DNA of 19,684 nt from Bacteroidales bacterium UBA6340 (GTDB lineage Bacteria; Bacteroidota; Bacteroidia; Bacteroidales; Paludibacteraceae). Under the pieces are notes generated by a model, which had not been told where the DNA came from, did no database searches, and was given only the letters and a program-made list of their open reading frames with translations. This document shows, one piece after another, positions 1 to 6,976 of this stretch; within the stretch, counting starts at the first letter, position 1; every line of letters starts with the position of its first letter. The stretch spans positions 1 through 19,684 of the forward strand of contig DJSG01000058.1 in assembly GCA_002440265.1 (NCBI GenBank). Reading direction: 5' to 3'. A program made the position numbers and the translations under genes.

Positions 1-2
1 CC

Positions 3-497
3 TTGGGCTTTATGCTTCTGCCCGCTGATTTCGTTGTGCCTGCCGGACTGACAATCAGTATTTTGGGCGATGGCAATATGTCTGATAACTACAAGAATTT
101 CAGCGAGTCGGACTACTCCGCCAATGTCTATACCGTAAGCCAGTTCTCGCAGTTGGAGTCTGCGGGTGTGGTCTTCCTGCCTTGTGCGGGCTTCCACCGC
201 GGCTCGAGTGTAGGCAATGTCGGGTCGGTCGGCTACTACTGGTCGGCTACTCCCTGCGATACGGACCGCGCGGGGTACGTGTACTTCGGCTCGTGGAACG
301 CGTTCGCGAACGGTTGGTACGATTGCAGCCTCGGGCAGTCGGTCCGGTTGGTGAAGAACTATTCCAACGTGAGTACAGACATCGCCCGCCCGTCTGCTGC
401 AGATACCGGCGAGGTGCGCAAGGTGCTGCGCAACGGGCAGGTGCTTATCGAGCGCAACGGCAAGACCTACACCCTCACGGGCGTGGAGGTGAAGTAA
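3..497 (+). CDS. Secreted Fib_succ_major-like paralogue, C-terminal part (5' truncated by window edge)
   Basis: The reading frame is already open at the window edge, and the first codon (TTG) aligns with the internal GLVLLPDxW motif of the complete paralogues, so the start lies outside the window. What remains is the second half of a module B domain: LLPADFVVPAGL, then a W/LE-GVVFLPCAGF block, GYYWSATP and GQSVRLVKNYS, followed by the family tail (LRNGQVLIERNGKTYTLTG, then VEVK). The tail is nearly identical at nucleotide level to those of the downstream paralogues. Codons in the block at 186-348 show the NNY-substitution pattern described for the variable regions. By family the product should be exported and surface-exposed, with a C-type-lectin-like fold. 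That role is inferred from homology and the binding target is unknown. Confidence 0.85.
   Translation: MGFMLLPADFVVPAGLTISILGDGNMSDNYKNFSESDYSANVYTVSQFSQLESAGVVFLPCAGFHRGSSVGNVGSVGYYWSATPCDTDRAGYVYFGSWNAFANGWYDCSLGQSVRLVKNYSNVSTDIARPSAADTGEVRKVLRNGQVLIERNGKTYTLTGVEVK
186..348 (+). other. Candidate DGR variable region 1 (WSATP type)
   Basis: Invariant codons (cgc, ggc tac tac tgg tcg, gtg, ttc, ggg cag tcg) alternate with codons such as CAC, GGC, AGT, GTC, TGC, GAC, TAC, TTC, GAT, AGC and CTC. Nearly all substituted codons end in C or T, as if derived from AAC or AAT, although TGG occurs twice. No Lys, Glu or Met is encoded across the block. This matches adenine-specific mutagenesis from a DGR template. 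The template itself is not in the window. Confidence 0.6.
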
Positions 498-514
498 GTT
501 GGTTTCTTATAATT

Positions 515-534
515 ATGCGGTTTATTAACCGCAT
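515..534 (+). promoter_or_regulatory. Perfect palindrome in the leader of the Bro-N gene
   Basis: ATGCGGTTTATTAACCGCAT is an 8-bp perfect inverted repeat around a TATT loop, placed 18 bp before the Bro-N start. It differs by one base from the palindrome in the leader of the Fic gene at 15805-15824. It could be an operator or an RNA hairpin at the 5' end of the message. No clear -7 promoter element is visible just upstream. Confidence 0.5.
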
Positions 535-552
535 GAATAATAAAATAGTCTT

Positions 553-864
553 ATGCCTAACGAATCTGTCATACAAGTCTTTGACGACAAGAATGTCCGC
601 ATTGTATGGAACGAGCAGGAAGAGAAGTACTATTTCTCTATTGCCGACATTGTGCAAATCCTTACGGACAGCACCGATGTGAAACAATATATCAAGCGTA
701 TGCGTGCGCGTGACCCAGAGTTGGATTCGAAGTGGGGTACAATTTGTACCCCTGTTCGAATGAGGGCAGCCGACTACATCCGTTCTGTCGAAGATACCAC
801 CGCACAGGAACTGCCTTTTGACGGAGACTCTCACTCTAAAACTAACGAATCTATTAACAACTAA
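553..864 (+). CDS. Truncated Bro-N (BRO/antirepressor N-terminal) domain protein
   Basis: The N-terminus (IQVFDDKNVRIVWNEQEEKY, then FSIADIVQILT and a KRMRARDPEL segment) matches the Bro-N DNA-binding domain found in phage antirepressors and in many short Bacteroidota proteins. The product has 103 residues. Bro-N proteins normally continue past the MRAADG segment, but here the frame changes character at about residue 74 (MRAADYIRSVED). The last residues are encoded by what looks like the leader of the following paralogue gene, 13 bp away. It is therefore probably a truncated gene, cut when the neighbouring paralogue was placed beside it. A DNA-binding or regulatory role is inferred from the family only. 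A palindrome precedes it at 515-534. Confidence 0.6.
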   Translation: MPNESVIQVFDDKNVRIVWNEQEEKYYFSIADIVQILTDSTDVKQYIKRMRARDPELDSKWGTICTPVRMRAADYIRSVEDTTAQELPFDGDSHSKTNESINN

Positions 865-877
865 TTTTAATACGACA

Positions 878-2503
878 ATGAAAAGAAATATACTTTCTCT
901 CACTTTGGCACTCGCTGCCATTGTTATCTCGGGCGCAAGCATACAGGCAAGCGCACAAGCCCCCGCTGACGTACAAGCCGTTGACCTTGGTCTGCCGAGC
1001 GGCACCAAATGGGCATCGTGCAACATCGGTGCCAACGCACCCGAAGACTACGGCAACTATTTCGCTTGGGGCGAGACCACCACAAAAGCCGACTACTCGT
1101 GGGCAACCTACATGTACGCCAATGGTGCTTACAACAAACTCACCAAGTACTGCACTAATGCAAGTTACGGCGACAATGGTTTCACCGACAACAAAACTAC
1201 GTTAGACCCCGAGGACGATGCCGCTCACGTGAATTGGGGTGGCGATTGGCGTATGCCTACCGATGCTGAATGGACAGAGTTGCGTGAACAATGCACATGG
1301 ACTTGGACAATGCAGAATGGTGTGAACGGTTACCAAGTAACCAGCAAGATCAACAGCAACTCCATATTCCTCCCCATTGCGGGGTATCGCAGCGGCACGG
1401 GCCTCCTCAGTGCCGGCGCCGGCGGCTACTACTGGTCTTCGTCGCTCAGCGGGGGCAGCCCGAGCAGCGCGTGGTACGTCTTCTTCAATTCGGACCGCGT
1501 GAGCAGGGACGGCGACGGCTACCGCTACTACGGTCAGTCTGTTCGCCCTGTGCAGGACAAACAGGAAGAAGAGGTGGAGTCTGCTTATGTACCCAAGCCC
1601 TTCACGGTAGCCGAGGGCAAGCAAATCACGTTCTCCGGCGGCAACCTGCAATACACCCAAAGCACACAGACATGGACGTTTGCGGAACACCAGTATGATA
1701 TAATAGGCGCGGATAATACAAAGGGGCGTACAGAGGAATTTGATGCTACATACGGATACAAGAGAGACGGCACAGCCCTTTCCGACACGATAGACTTGTT
1801 CGGTTGGAGCGGCAGTACAGGCTCTGCCAAGTGGGGCATCGGCACATCCATAGACAATGCGGATTACTCGGGTGATTTTGTGGATTGGGGTACGAATATC
1901 GATGACGGCAACACGTGGTACACATTAACATACGACGAATGGTATTATTTGCGTTGGAATCGTACCGATGCAAGCAACCTGACAGGTGTCGCACGCATCA
2001 ATCTCAATGCCGATGGCACGAAGTATGTCAATGGTCTTGTTTTGTTGCCTGACGGCTGGACATGCCCTGCAGGCGTAACCTTCAAGTCTCGTTTCGCCGG
2101 TGAATGGAATGTACAGGCGTATGCTGATTATCAGACGTTCACACTTGCGGATTGGCAGTTGCTGGAAGCCTCCGGTGCTGTATTCCTGCCCGCTGCGGGT
2201 AACCGCTATGCGATGAAGGTGTCTTTTGTGCAGAATAGCGGCTACTATTGGTCGGCGACACCATACGGGACGGAGCGTGCCGCCTATATGGAATTTCGTT
2301 CGGATTATGCGAAACCACAATATCTCTATGTGCGCAATGGCTTTTCCGTCCGCCTTGTGAAGAACTATTCCAACGTAAGCACAGACCTCTCTCACCCCTC
2401 TGCCGCAGATACCGCCCCTGCCCGCAAGGTTCTGCGCAACGGGCAAGTGCTGATTGAGCGCGGGGGCAAGACCTACACCCTCACGGGCGTGGAGGTGAAA
2501 TAG
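878..2503 (+). CDS. Secreted two-module protein: Fib_succ_major (A) plus GNLQYTQS-type (B)
   Basis: The start at 878 gives a clean signal peptide (MKRNILSLTLALAAIVISGA, then an ASAQ-type cleavage site near residue 27). An in-frame ATG at 818 would add a hydrophilic stretch and was rejected. Module A (about residues 32-226) carries VDLGLPSGTKWASCN, EDYGNYFAWGE, WGGDWRMPTDAEW and GYYWSSSL. A DKQEEE linker leads to module B (about 240-515) with GGNLQYTQSTQTW, LFGWSGSTGSAKWG, FVDWGTN and GYYWSATP. The family tail closes the protein. The 541-residue product is likely exported and surface-exposed. Residues about 168-226 form a candidate DGR variable region; the corresponding block of module B contains Lys, Glu, Gln and Met and does not. 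A strong terminator follows. Ligand unknown. Confidence 0.88.
   Translation: MKRNILSLTLALAAIVISGASIQASAQAPADVQAVDLGLPSGTKWASCNIGANAPEDYGNYFAWGETTTKADYSWATYMYANGAYNKLTKYCTNASYGDNGFTDNKTTLDPEDDAAHVNWGGDWRMPTDAEWTELREQCTWTWTMQNGVNGYQVTSKINSNSIFLPIAGYRSGTGLLSAGAGGYYWSSSLSGGSPSSAWYVFFNSDRVSRDGDGYRYYGQSVRPVQDKQEEEVESAYVPKPFTVAEGKQITFSGGNLQYTQSTQTWTFAEHQYDIIGADNTKGRTEEFDATYGYKRDGTALSDTIDLFGWSGSTGSAKWGIGTSIDNADYSGDFVDWGTNIDDGNTWYTLTYDEWYYLRWNRTDASNLTGVARINLNADGTKYVNGLVLLPDGWTCPAGVTFKSRFAGEWNVQAYADYQTFTLADWQLLEASGAVFLPAAGNRYAMKVSFVQNSGYYWSATPYGTERAAYMEFRSDYAKPQYLYVRNGFSVRLVKNYSNVSTDLSHPSAADTAPARKVLRNGQVLIERGGKTYTLTGVEVK
1381..1555 (+). other. Candidate DGR variable region 2 (WSSSL type)
   Basis: After the invariant ggg tat cgc, the varying codons read AGC, GGC, CTC, CTC, AGT, GCC, GGC; after tcg tcg ctc they read AGC, GGG, GGC, AGC, then AGC, AGC, TAC, TTC, AAT, CGC, AGC, AGG, GAC, GGC, GAC, GGC, TAC, TAC, TAC. 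Nearly all are NNY (GGG and AGG are exceptions). The framework codons match those of the regions at 7477 and 17533. The block ends in the conserved GQSVRPVQ segment and is followed by another whole domain, so it is internal to the protein. Confidence 0.7.
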
Positions 2504-2511
2504 CGGTTTCT

Positions 2512-2556
2512 TATGGTTACCAAGTCGCAATAATATGGCTTGGTAACCATATTTTG
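2512..2556 (+). terminator. Rho-independent terminator after the A-B paralogue
   Basis: TATGGTTACCAAG (2512-2524) pairs perfectly with CTTGGTAACCATA (2539-2551) to give a 13-bp stem with a 14-nt loop, followed directly by TTTT. It begins 8 bp after the stop codon of the gene ending at 2503 and should end that transcript before the promoter of the ATPase gene. Confidence 0.7.
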
Positions 2557-2586
2557 CAGTAAAATACTATGATTATGTATGTTATA

Positions 2587-2618
2587 TTTGCACATATCGG
2601 GAATTAGCAGTATCTTTG
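2587..2618 (+). promoter_or_regulatory. Bacteroidota-type promoter of the first AAA/DUF4143 ATPase
   Basis: The -33 element TTTG (2587-2590) is separated by exactly 20 bp from the -7 element TATCTTTG (2611-2618), matching the TTTG-N19-21-TAnnTTTG consensus of the Bacteroidota primary sigma factor. Transcription would start near 2624, where the palindromic array begins. Confidence 0.75.
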
Positions 2619-2622
2619 CGGC

Positions 2623-2713
2623 GTGTCCGTTGCAAAGGACACAAAACAGCAAAATGTGTCCGATGTAAAGGACACAAAATAGCAAAATATGCCTGATGCA
2701 AAGGACATAATAA
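2623..2713 (+). repeat. 33-bp palindromic tandem array in the leader of the ATPase gene
   Basis: Two full 33-bp units (2623-2655, 2656-2688) and a degenerate third (from 2689) each contain GTGTCC-8 nt-GGACAC, a 6-bp inverted repeat. An AT-rich spacer (ACAAAA(C/T)AGCAAAAT) separates the palindromes. The same repeat occurs at 16933-16992 inside the end of the Fic gene. The array begins right after the promoter -7 element, so the message would carry serial hairpins at its 5' end. Confidence 0.8.
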
Positions 2714-2749
2714 TTCCGTAATATGTAATCACAGTATTCACAAAAGGAT

Positions 2750-3949
2750 ATGGACAAGTTATTTGAAAAGCAAAGCAGGTTATTGGCTCTCACATCGCTT
2801 AAGATAGTGAGACAGTGTGCATTGTCTATCAATTGGGATGCGCCGATGTTGGCTATCCGCGGTCCGAAGGGTGTAGGTAAGACCACTATCATGCTGCAAT
2901 ACATCAAGCAGCACTACTCGTTGCAGGACCAATCGGTGCTCTATTGTTCGTTGGATAGTGCGTATTTTGCAAATCACACTTTGCTTGACCTTGTGGACAG
3001 GTTCTACAAGAACGGCGGCAAGCACCTCTTTCTGGACGAGGTACACAAGTACCCCAACTGGGCAAAGGAGGTGAAAGAAACGTATGACTCCTACCCCGAT
3101 ATGCAGGTAGTGCTCAGCGGCTCTTCTCTGCTGGATATGATGTCCGGCGATGCAGACTTGTCAAGGCGGTGTATCAACCACGACATACAAGGCTTGTCCT
3201 TCCGCGAGTATTTACAGTTCTACAAGAATATCAACCTGCAGCCTTGCTCTTTGGAGGATATGTTGCATAACCCGATGCCGGTATGCCTGCAGGTTAACGA
3301 CCTGTGCCGTCCGTTGGCATTCTTCCGTGAGTATCTGCAATACGGCTACTACCCCTACTATATCAAAAACAAGATTGACTACTACGCTGCCGTAGAGCAA
3401 GTGATAGCCCATATTATCGACGACGAGATGCCGCGTATATGCGGTGTGGAGGTGGCGAATACGCGCAAGATTAAGGCACTGATGAACGTGTTGGCGTCTG
3501 CCGAACCCTTTGAGGTGGACATCAAGAAACTATCCACACAGACCGCCATGAAGCGGGAGACCCTCTTGGGCTATCTCAACTATATGCAGAAAGCCAAACT
3601 GCTCAATCTGCTCTATTGCGACAACACCGGTATCAAGAAACTGCAAAAGCCGGACAAGATATACATGGAGAACACCAACCTCCTGTATGCTTTGGCGGAC
3701 AATCCTGTCAAGCAGGGCAACCTGCGCGAGACGTTTGCCGTCAATCAGTTGTTGCACAGCCATCAGGTGGAGTACAAGAAGACCAACGGGGACTTCCTTG
3801 TGGACGGCAAATACACGTTTGAAGTCGGTGGCAGCAGCAAGGACTATACGCAAATAGCCGACCTGCCCGACTCCTACATCTTGGCAGACGACATTGAACT
3901 GCCTATCGGGCACAAACTGCCTTTGTGGCTCATCGGCTTTACCTACTAA
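2750..3949 (+). CDS. AAA family ATPase with DUF4143 C-terminal region
   Basis: The 399-residue protein has a Walker A motif GPKGVGKTT at 38-46, a Walker B strand HLFLDEVHKYPNW at about 92-104, and a sensor-like VLSGSSLL at about 121-128. The segment DLSRRCINHDIQGLSFREYL is typical of AAA_14/DUF4143 ATPases. The C-terminal part ends in a FEVGGSSKD strand, resembling the degenerate nuclease-like core seen in this group. It should be cytoplasmic and bind ATP; the biological role of the family is not established. It has its own promoter (2587-2618) and a palindromic array in the leader. It is flanked on both sides by surface-protein paralogues with no functional link visible in sequence, so it may be an independent insertion into the array. 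Confidence 0.88.
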   Translation: MDKLFEKQSRLLALTSLKIVRQCALSINWDAPMLAIRGPKGVGKTTIMLQYIKQHYSLQDQSVLYCSLDSAYFANHTLLDLVDRFYKNGGKHLFLDEVHKYPNWAKEVKETYDSYPDMQVVLSGSSLLDMMSGDADLSRRCINHDIQGLSFREYLQFYKNINLQPCSLEDMLHNPMPVCLQVNDLCRPLAFFREYLQYGYYPYYIKNKIDYYAAVEQVIAHIIDDEMPRICGVEVANTRKIKALMNVLASAEPFEVDIKKLSTQTAMKRETLLGYLNYMQKAKLLNLLYCDNTGIKKLQKPDKIYMENTNLLYALADNPVKQGNLRETFAVNQLLHSHQVEYKKTNGDFLVDGKYTFEVGGSSKDYTQIADLPDSYILADDIELPIGHKLPLWLIGFTY

Positions 3950-3993
3950 TAGTTTCAATCAACATATAACCACCAAACTAAATCCAAAGCATT

Positions 3994-5739
3994 ATGAACA
4001 AATCCTTACTCACTCTGGCACTTGCTGCCATTGTTCTCACAGGCGCAGGCACACAGGCAAGCGCACAAGACCCCGCAGACGCTATCGCGGGCAGGTTTTC
4101 CGTTTCGGACGGCAAACAAGTATATTTCGCCAAAGGCAACCTGCAATACACCCAAAGCACGCAGACGTGGTCGTTTGCGGAACATCAGTATGATATGATT
4201 GGCGAAGCCAATGTAAGTAATGGTGCTCTTGCCGACAAGATAGATATGTTCGGCTGGAGTGGCAGTACAGGCTCCGCCAAGTGGGGCATCAGCACCTCGC
4301 AGTCATATTCGGATTACAATGGTGATTTCGTGGATTGGGGAACGAATATCGGTGATGGTAGCACTTGGTACACTTTGAATGTGGCTGAATGGGCTTATTT
4401 ACTCAAGTATCGTACCAATGCGAAGAACCTTATGGGTGTAGCGCGTATCAACCTTAATGCGGATGGTAGCCAATATGCAAATGGTCTTGTTCTTTTGCCG
4501 GATAGTTGGATTTGCCCCGCGGGTGTAACGTTCAAATCGGGCTTTGCCAATAAAGAGAGCGTGCAGGCTTATGCCAATTACCAAATACTCACACTCTCTG
4601 ATTGGCAGAAATTGGAGTCTTCCGGTGCCGTATTCCTGCCGGCTTCGAGTATACGAATCGGAGCGGATGTTATAAACATACAGAGCAATGGTTACTATTG
4701 GTCTGCTACTCCTAACGGTGCAAGTTATGCAAACTATCAATATACTACATCGAGACAAGCGGGTACAGGTTGTAACAATAACCGCTATGTAGGGCACACA
4801 GTACGCCTTGTGAAGAACTGCGCTATGGAAGAAGATATAGAGCCGGCCTATGTACCCAAGCCGTTCACGGTAGCCGAGGGCAAGCAAATCACCTTCTCCG
4901 GTGGCAACCTGCAATACACCCAAAGCACACAGATATGGGCATTTGCCACGCGGCAGACAGACTATATCGGAACTGACAACATCACCACCGACACCAATGG
5001 CAACAAAGTCTTTGCAGACAAGATAGACCTCTTCGGCTGGGGGACCGGCGACAACCCGACCAATGCAAGTTCCGATATCAACGACTACCAGACCTTTGTC
5101 GATTGGGGAACAAACACCATCGGCACCGATGCCCCTGACACATGGCGCACGCTGGCAAGCACCGAATGGGCATATCTCTTTTTCACTCGTACCCATGCAT
5201 CTACGCTTTGGGGATTAGGCATAGTGAATGATGTGTATGGGGTTATCCTGCTGCCTGACGATTGGGTACTCCCTACAGGTGCTCGTTTCTACCCGAGTAC
5301 ACAGAAAGGCTTGGCAGATATGGGCGGTTACTATAACAGCACTAATACAGACAGCCATTGGGAGGATAATACGTACACCCTGTCAGAGTGGCGCAATATG
5401 GAAGAAGCAGGTGCGGTGTTCCTTCCTGCCGCCGGTGGACGTGGTCAGAAAGTAAGTGCCGTACAGCAGAATGGCTACTATTGGTCAAGTACGCCGAATA
5501 ACCAATCCACCGCATACATCCTGTATTTCTGCAATCAATCTCTCCATCCTACGGACAACTTCATTTGCAAAGGCGGTCTCTCCGTCCGCCTAGTGAAGGA
5601 CTATTCCAACGTAAGCACAGACCTCTCTCACCCCTCTGCCACAGATACTGCCCCTGCCCGCAAACTCTTCCGCAACGCTCAAGTGCTGATAGAGCGTGGT
5701 GGCAAGATGTACACATTGCAGGGCGTGGAGGTGAAGTAG
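3994..5739 (+). CDS. Secreted two-module (B-B) paralogue
   Basis: A signal peptide (MNKSLLTLALAAIVLTGAGT, cleavage near ASAQ at 22-25) is followed by two module B domains. The first (about 30-275) has GRFSVSDGKQVYFAKGNLQY, LFxW-type FGWSGSTGSAKWG, FVDWGTN, GLVLLPDSWICPAGV and GYYWSATP. The second (about 285-550) starts with PFTVAEGKQITFSGGNLQY and ends in GYYWSSTP and GGLSVRLVK. The tail is the family one, slightly diverged (LFRNAQVLIERGGKMYTLQG, then VEVK). The linker DNA matches the A-B paralogues almost base for base. Its terminal blocks use Lys, Gln, Ile and many non-NNY codons, so they look conventionally diverged rather than DGR-mutated. The product should be exported; its ligand is unknown. 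Confidence 0.87.
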   Translation: MNKSLLTLALAAIVLTGAGTQASAQDPADAIAGRFSVSDGKQVYFAKGNLQYTQSTQTWSFAEHQYDMIGEANVSNGALADKIDMFGWSGSTGSAKWGISTSQSYSDYNGDFVDWGTNIGDGSTWYTLNVAEWAYLLKYRTNAKNLMGVARINLNADGSQYANGLVLLPDSWICPAGVTFKSGFANKESVQAYANYQILTLSDWQKLESSGAVFLPASSIRIGADVINIQSNGYYWSATPNGASYANYQYTTSRQAGTGCNNNRYVGHTVRLVKNCAMEEDIEPAYVPKPFTVAEGKQITFSGGNLQYTQSTQIWAFATRQTDYIGTDNITTDTNGNKVFADKIDLFGWGTGDNPTNASSDINDYQTFVDWGTNTIGTDAPDTWRTLASTEWAYLFFTRTHASTLWGLGIVNDVYGVILLPDDWVLPTGARFYPSTQKGLADMGGYYNSTNTDSHWEDNTYTLSEWRNMEEAGAVFLPAAGGRGQKVSAVQQNGYYWSSTPNNQSTAYILYFCNQSLHPTDNFICKGGLSVRLVKDYSNVSTDLSHPSATDTAPARKLFRNAQVLIERGGKMYTLQGVEVK

Positions 5740-5798
5740 CCTTGCGCTAAATGCGTAGGCTTGCATAATGCGCAACCAATCCTCCGCTATATACAACA

Positions 5799-5836
5799 GG
5801 GGCGAAAATGTGTGGAAATACACATATTTTCGCCCT
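5799..5836 (+). terminator. Inverted repeat, possible terminator after the B-B paralogue
   Basis: GGGGCGAAAATGTGT pairs with ACACATATTTTCGCCCT apart from a 2-nt bulge, giving a stem of about 14 bp with a short loop. It lies 60 bp after the stop codon at 5739. There is no T-run on the plus strand, so it may end transcription only weakly. Confidence 0.4.
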
Positions 5837-6194
5837 CATCAAAAAAATCTACTCTTCCATCCCTTTTTCCTATTGTTTCTCAGCAGGGCATGAAGCGTAA
5901 GGCAGGTTCGCACTTGCGCACTGAGTGTCTGCGGGGGGCTTATTAGACCCGTTGGCTTAATGGGGGGCTTTCGTAGCGACACGAAATAACCGTTCGAGAC
6001 TTGGCGGGATAAGACGCTCGGTGGGCGGAGTAGAACTCCGTAGTGTTTGCCGTCGCCCGCCTTCCAACCGTCTCCCTTGCAAGCAGCGGTTGCGCGAGGG
6101 GGCATAGTATAAATAACAACAGGAGTTTGTCTGGTGTGGCAGTCTCCTGTTATTAAGAAAACGTAGTCTATTCTTTATATTTTGCCGTGTATTG
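5837..6194. other. Non-coding stretch without a convincing gene
   Basis: The short open frames here have no family resemblance, poor composition and no promoter. The visible structure is limited: GGGGGGCTT occurs twice (about 5934 and 5963), and an 8-bp inverted repeat AACAGGAG/CTCCTGTT lies at 6118-6151. The stretch could be a remnant of a repeat or mobile element. I see no gene in it. Confidence 0.4.
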
Positions 6195-6225
6195 TTGTGC
6201 ATATCGAAATAAAGCACTATCTTTG
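6195..6225 (+). promoter_or_regulatory. Orphan Bacteroidota-type promoter
   Basis: TTG (6195-6197) is separated by 20 bp from TATCTTTG (6218-6225), matching the -33/-7 consensus as well as the promoters of the ATPase and Fic genes. No recognisable protein gene follows closely. A transcript from here would cover the hairpin at 6439-6481 and reach the signal-peptide remnant at 6764. Confidence 0.6.
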
Positions 6226-6231
6226 CCCACG

Positions 6232-6763
6232 AAATCAGCATACAATTTAGGCATGCGCAGATATTCATACCTCACAACCCTCCCGACGGTCTTCCATTCC
6301 ATGGAAGGCACAAAGGCGTGTCCGTGTATGAACGGAGTGTATTGCTACAACATAACTGCTTGTATATCAGCAGTTTTACCCCCCCCCTATTTGCTTATCT
6401 GACGGCTGCGAAGAGCAGAGCGGGCAAAGTCTATCCTCTCATAGCGTCTGTCGGGCATATTGTGCCTGACGGGCGCTGTGGCATTTTGTAGCGACCTTCC
6501 CCCACCACAGACCCGACTACACCAAAATGAATCACCGGAAAAACTACATAGTATCCGCAACCCAATCTTCAGAGAAAGCAGCAGTATCTCCGAAACGTTG
6601 TCCGCAAATGTCGGGCAACGCCCAATTGTTAACCATGATTAACAGCAACTCTACGGCAACCATTCAGCAAGGGATGCGCAAGGGATAAGCAACCTATAAG
6701 CAACCTATAACAAACGGCCGCACCGACGCAAACAACAGCATAATATAAAATATATCAACAGAT
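6232..6763 (+). other. Putative transcribed leader or small-RNA region
   Basis: About 530 bp follow the promoter with no recognised coding sequence. A 49-codon frame at 6253-6402 (MRRYSYLTTLPTVFHSMEGT at its start) is Cys-rich and fits no family I can name; it contains a run of nine C residues at 6379-6387. A long hairpin follows at 6439-6481. Near the end the sequence AAGCAACCTAT is repeated directly (about 6687-6708). This may be an untranslated leader of the following paralogue locus or an independent small RNA. Coding potential is doubtful. Confidence 0.35.
6439..6481 (+). ncRNA. Long RNA hairpin candidate
   Basis: Positions 6439-6457 pair with 6463-6481 over 19 consecutive base pairs, five of them G-T wobbles on the DNA (G-U in RNA), around a TATTG loop. 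The core is GTCGGGCA/TGCCTGAC. Because the pairing uses wobble pairs that survive only in RNA, on the plus strand, a folded transcript is more likely than a DNA palindrome. It lies about 210 nt downstream of the promoter at 6195-6225. The function is unknown. Confidence 0.5.
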
Positions 6764-6916
6764 ATGAAGAAAACCTTACTCACTTTGGCACTCGCAGCGA
6801 TAACATTCGCCGGTGCAGCAAACGCGGGCGCACAGACCTCCCCAACCCCTCCAAAGGAGGGGCTTAATAGAATGAACAACAAATATATCAATATAATAAT
6901 AGTATTAACCATTTAA
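6764..6916 (+). pseudogene. Signal-peptide remnant of a paralogue, interrupted by a repeat element
   Basis: The first 24 codons (MKKTLLTLALAAITFAGAAN, then AGAQ) are a typical family signal peptide with its cleavage site. Immediately after it, from 6835, the frame runs into the terminal inverted repeat element, encodes TSPTPPKEGLNR and then AT-rich junk, and stops at 6914-6916. No mature domain follows. It is best read as a paralogue whose body was lost when the element inserted or recombined. Confidence 0.75.
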
Positions 6917-6964
6917 CAATGTACCCCCGCTAAGCCCCCTCTTTGAGGGGGTTGGGGGAGTCTT
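6835..6964. mobile_element. Terminal-inverted-repeat element, copy 1 (diverged)
   Basis: The left arm starts GACCTCCCCAACCCCTCC and contains the local palindrome CCCCTCCAAAGGAGGGG. The right arm (6931-6964) is an inverted, mutated copy ending GGGTTGGGGGAGTCTT. An AT-rich centre containing AATAGAATGAACAA and TTAACCATTTAAC separates them. There is no internal gene, so it is MITE- or REP-like. It sits between a signal-peptide remnant and the start of the next paralogue. Confidence 0.7.
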
Positions 6965-6976
6965 ATTTATTTTATT

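Noticed and set aside
818..877. Upstream start for the A-B paralogue
   Set aside because: It would put 20 polar residues before the signal peptide and overlap the Bro-N frame; the start at 878 matches the other paralogues.
475..1035. Minus-strand open frame over the Bro-N gene and paralogue start
   Set aside because: It lies antisense to two better-supported genes, has no family features, and is a shadow frame typical of this GC-rich repeated sequence.
2191..2360. Module B terminal block of the 878-2503 gene as a sixth variable region
   Set aside because: It contains AAG, ATG, GAA, CAG, AAA, CCA and CAA codons at varying places, so it lacks the NNY signature. The blocks at 4636-4815 and 5425-5600 were rejected for the same reason; 18355-18530 is mixed and was left undecided.
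2623..2713. Tandem repeats as a CRISPR array (also 13892-13980 and 15398-15466)
   Set aside because: There are only two or three units with no unique spacers of regular length and no cas genes; the 33-bp and 23-bp units are contiguous tandem repeats.
5837..6763. Possible DGR template repeat in the gene-free kilobase
   Set aside because: I found no copy of the GYYWSSSL or SVRPV framework in this stretch, so it cannot be the template for the variable blocks.
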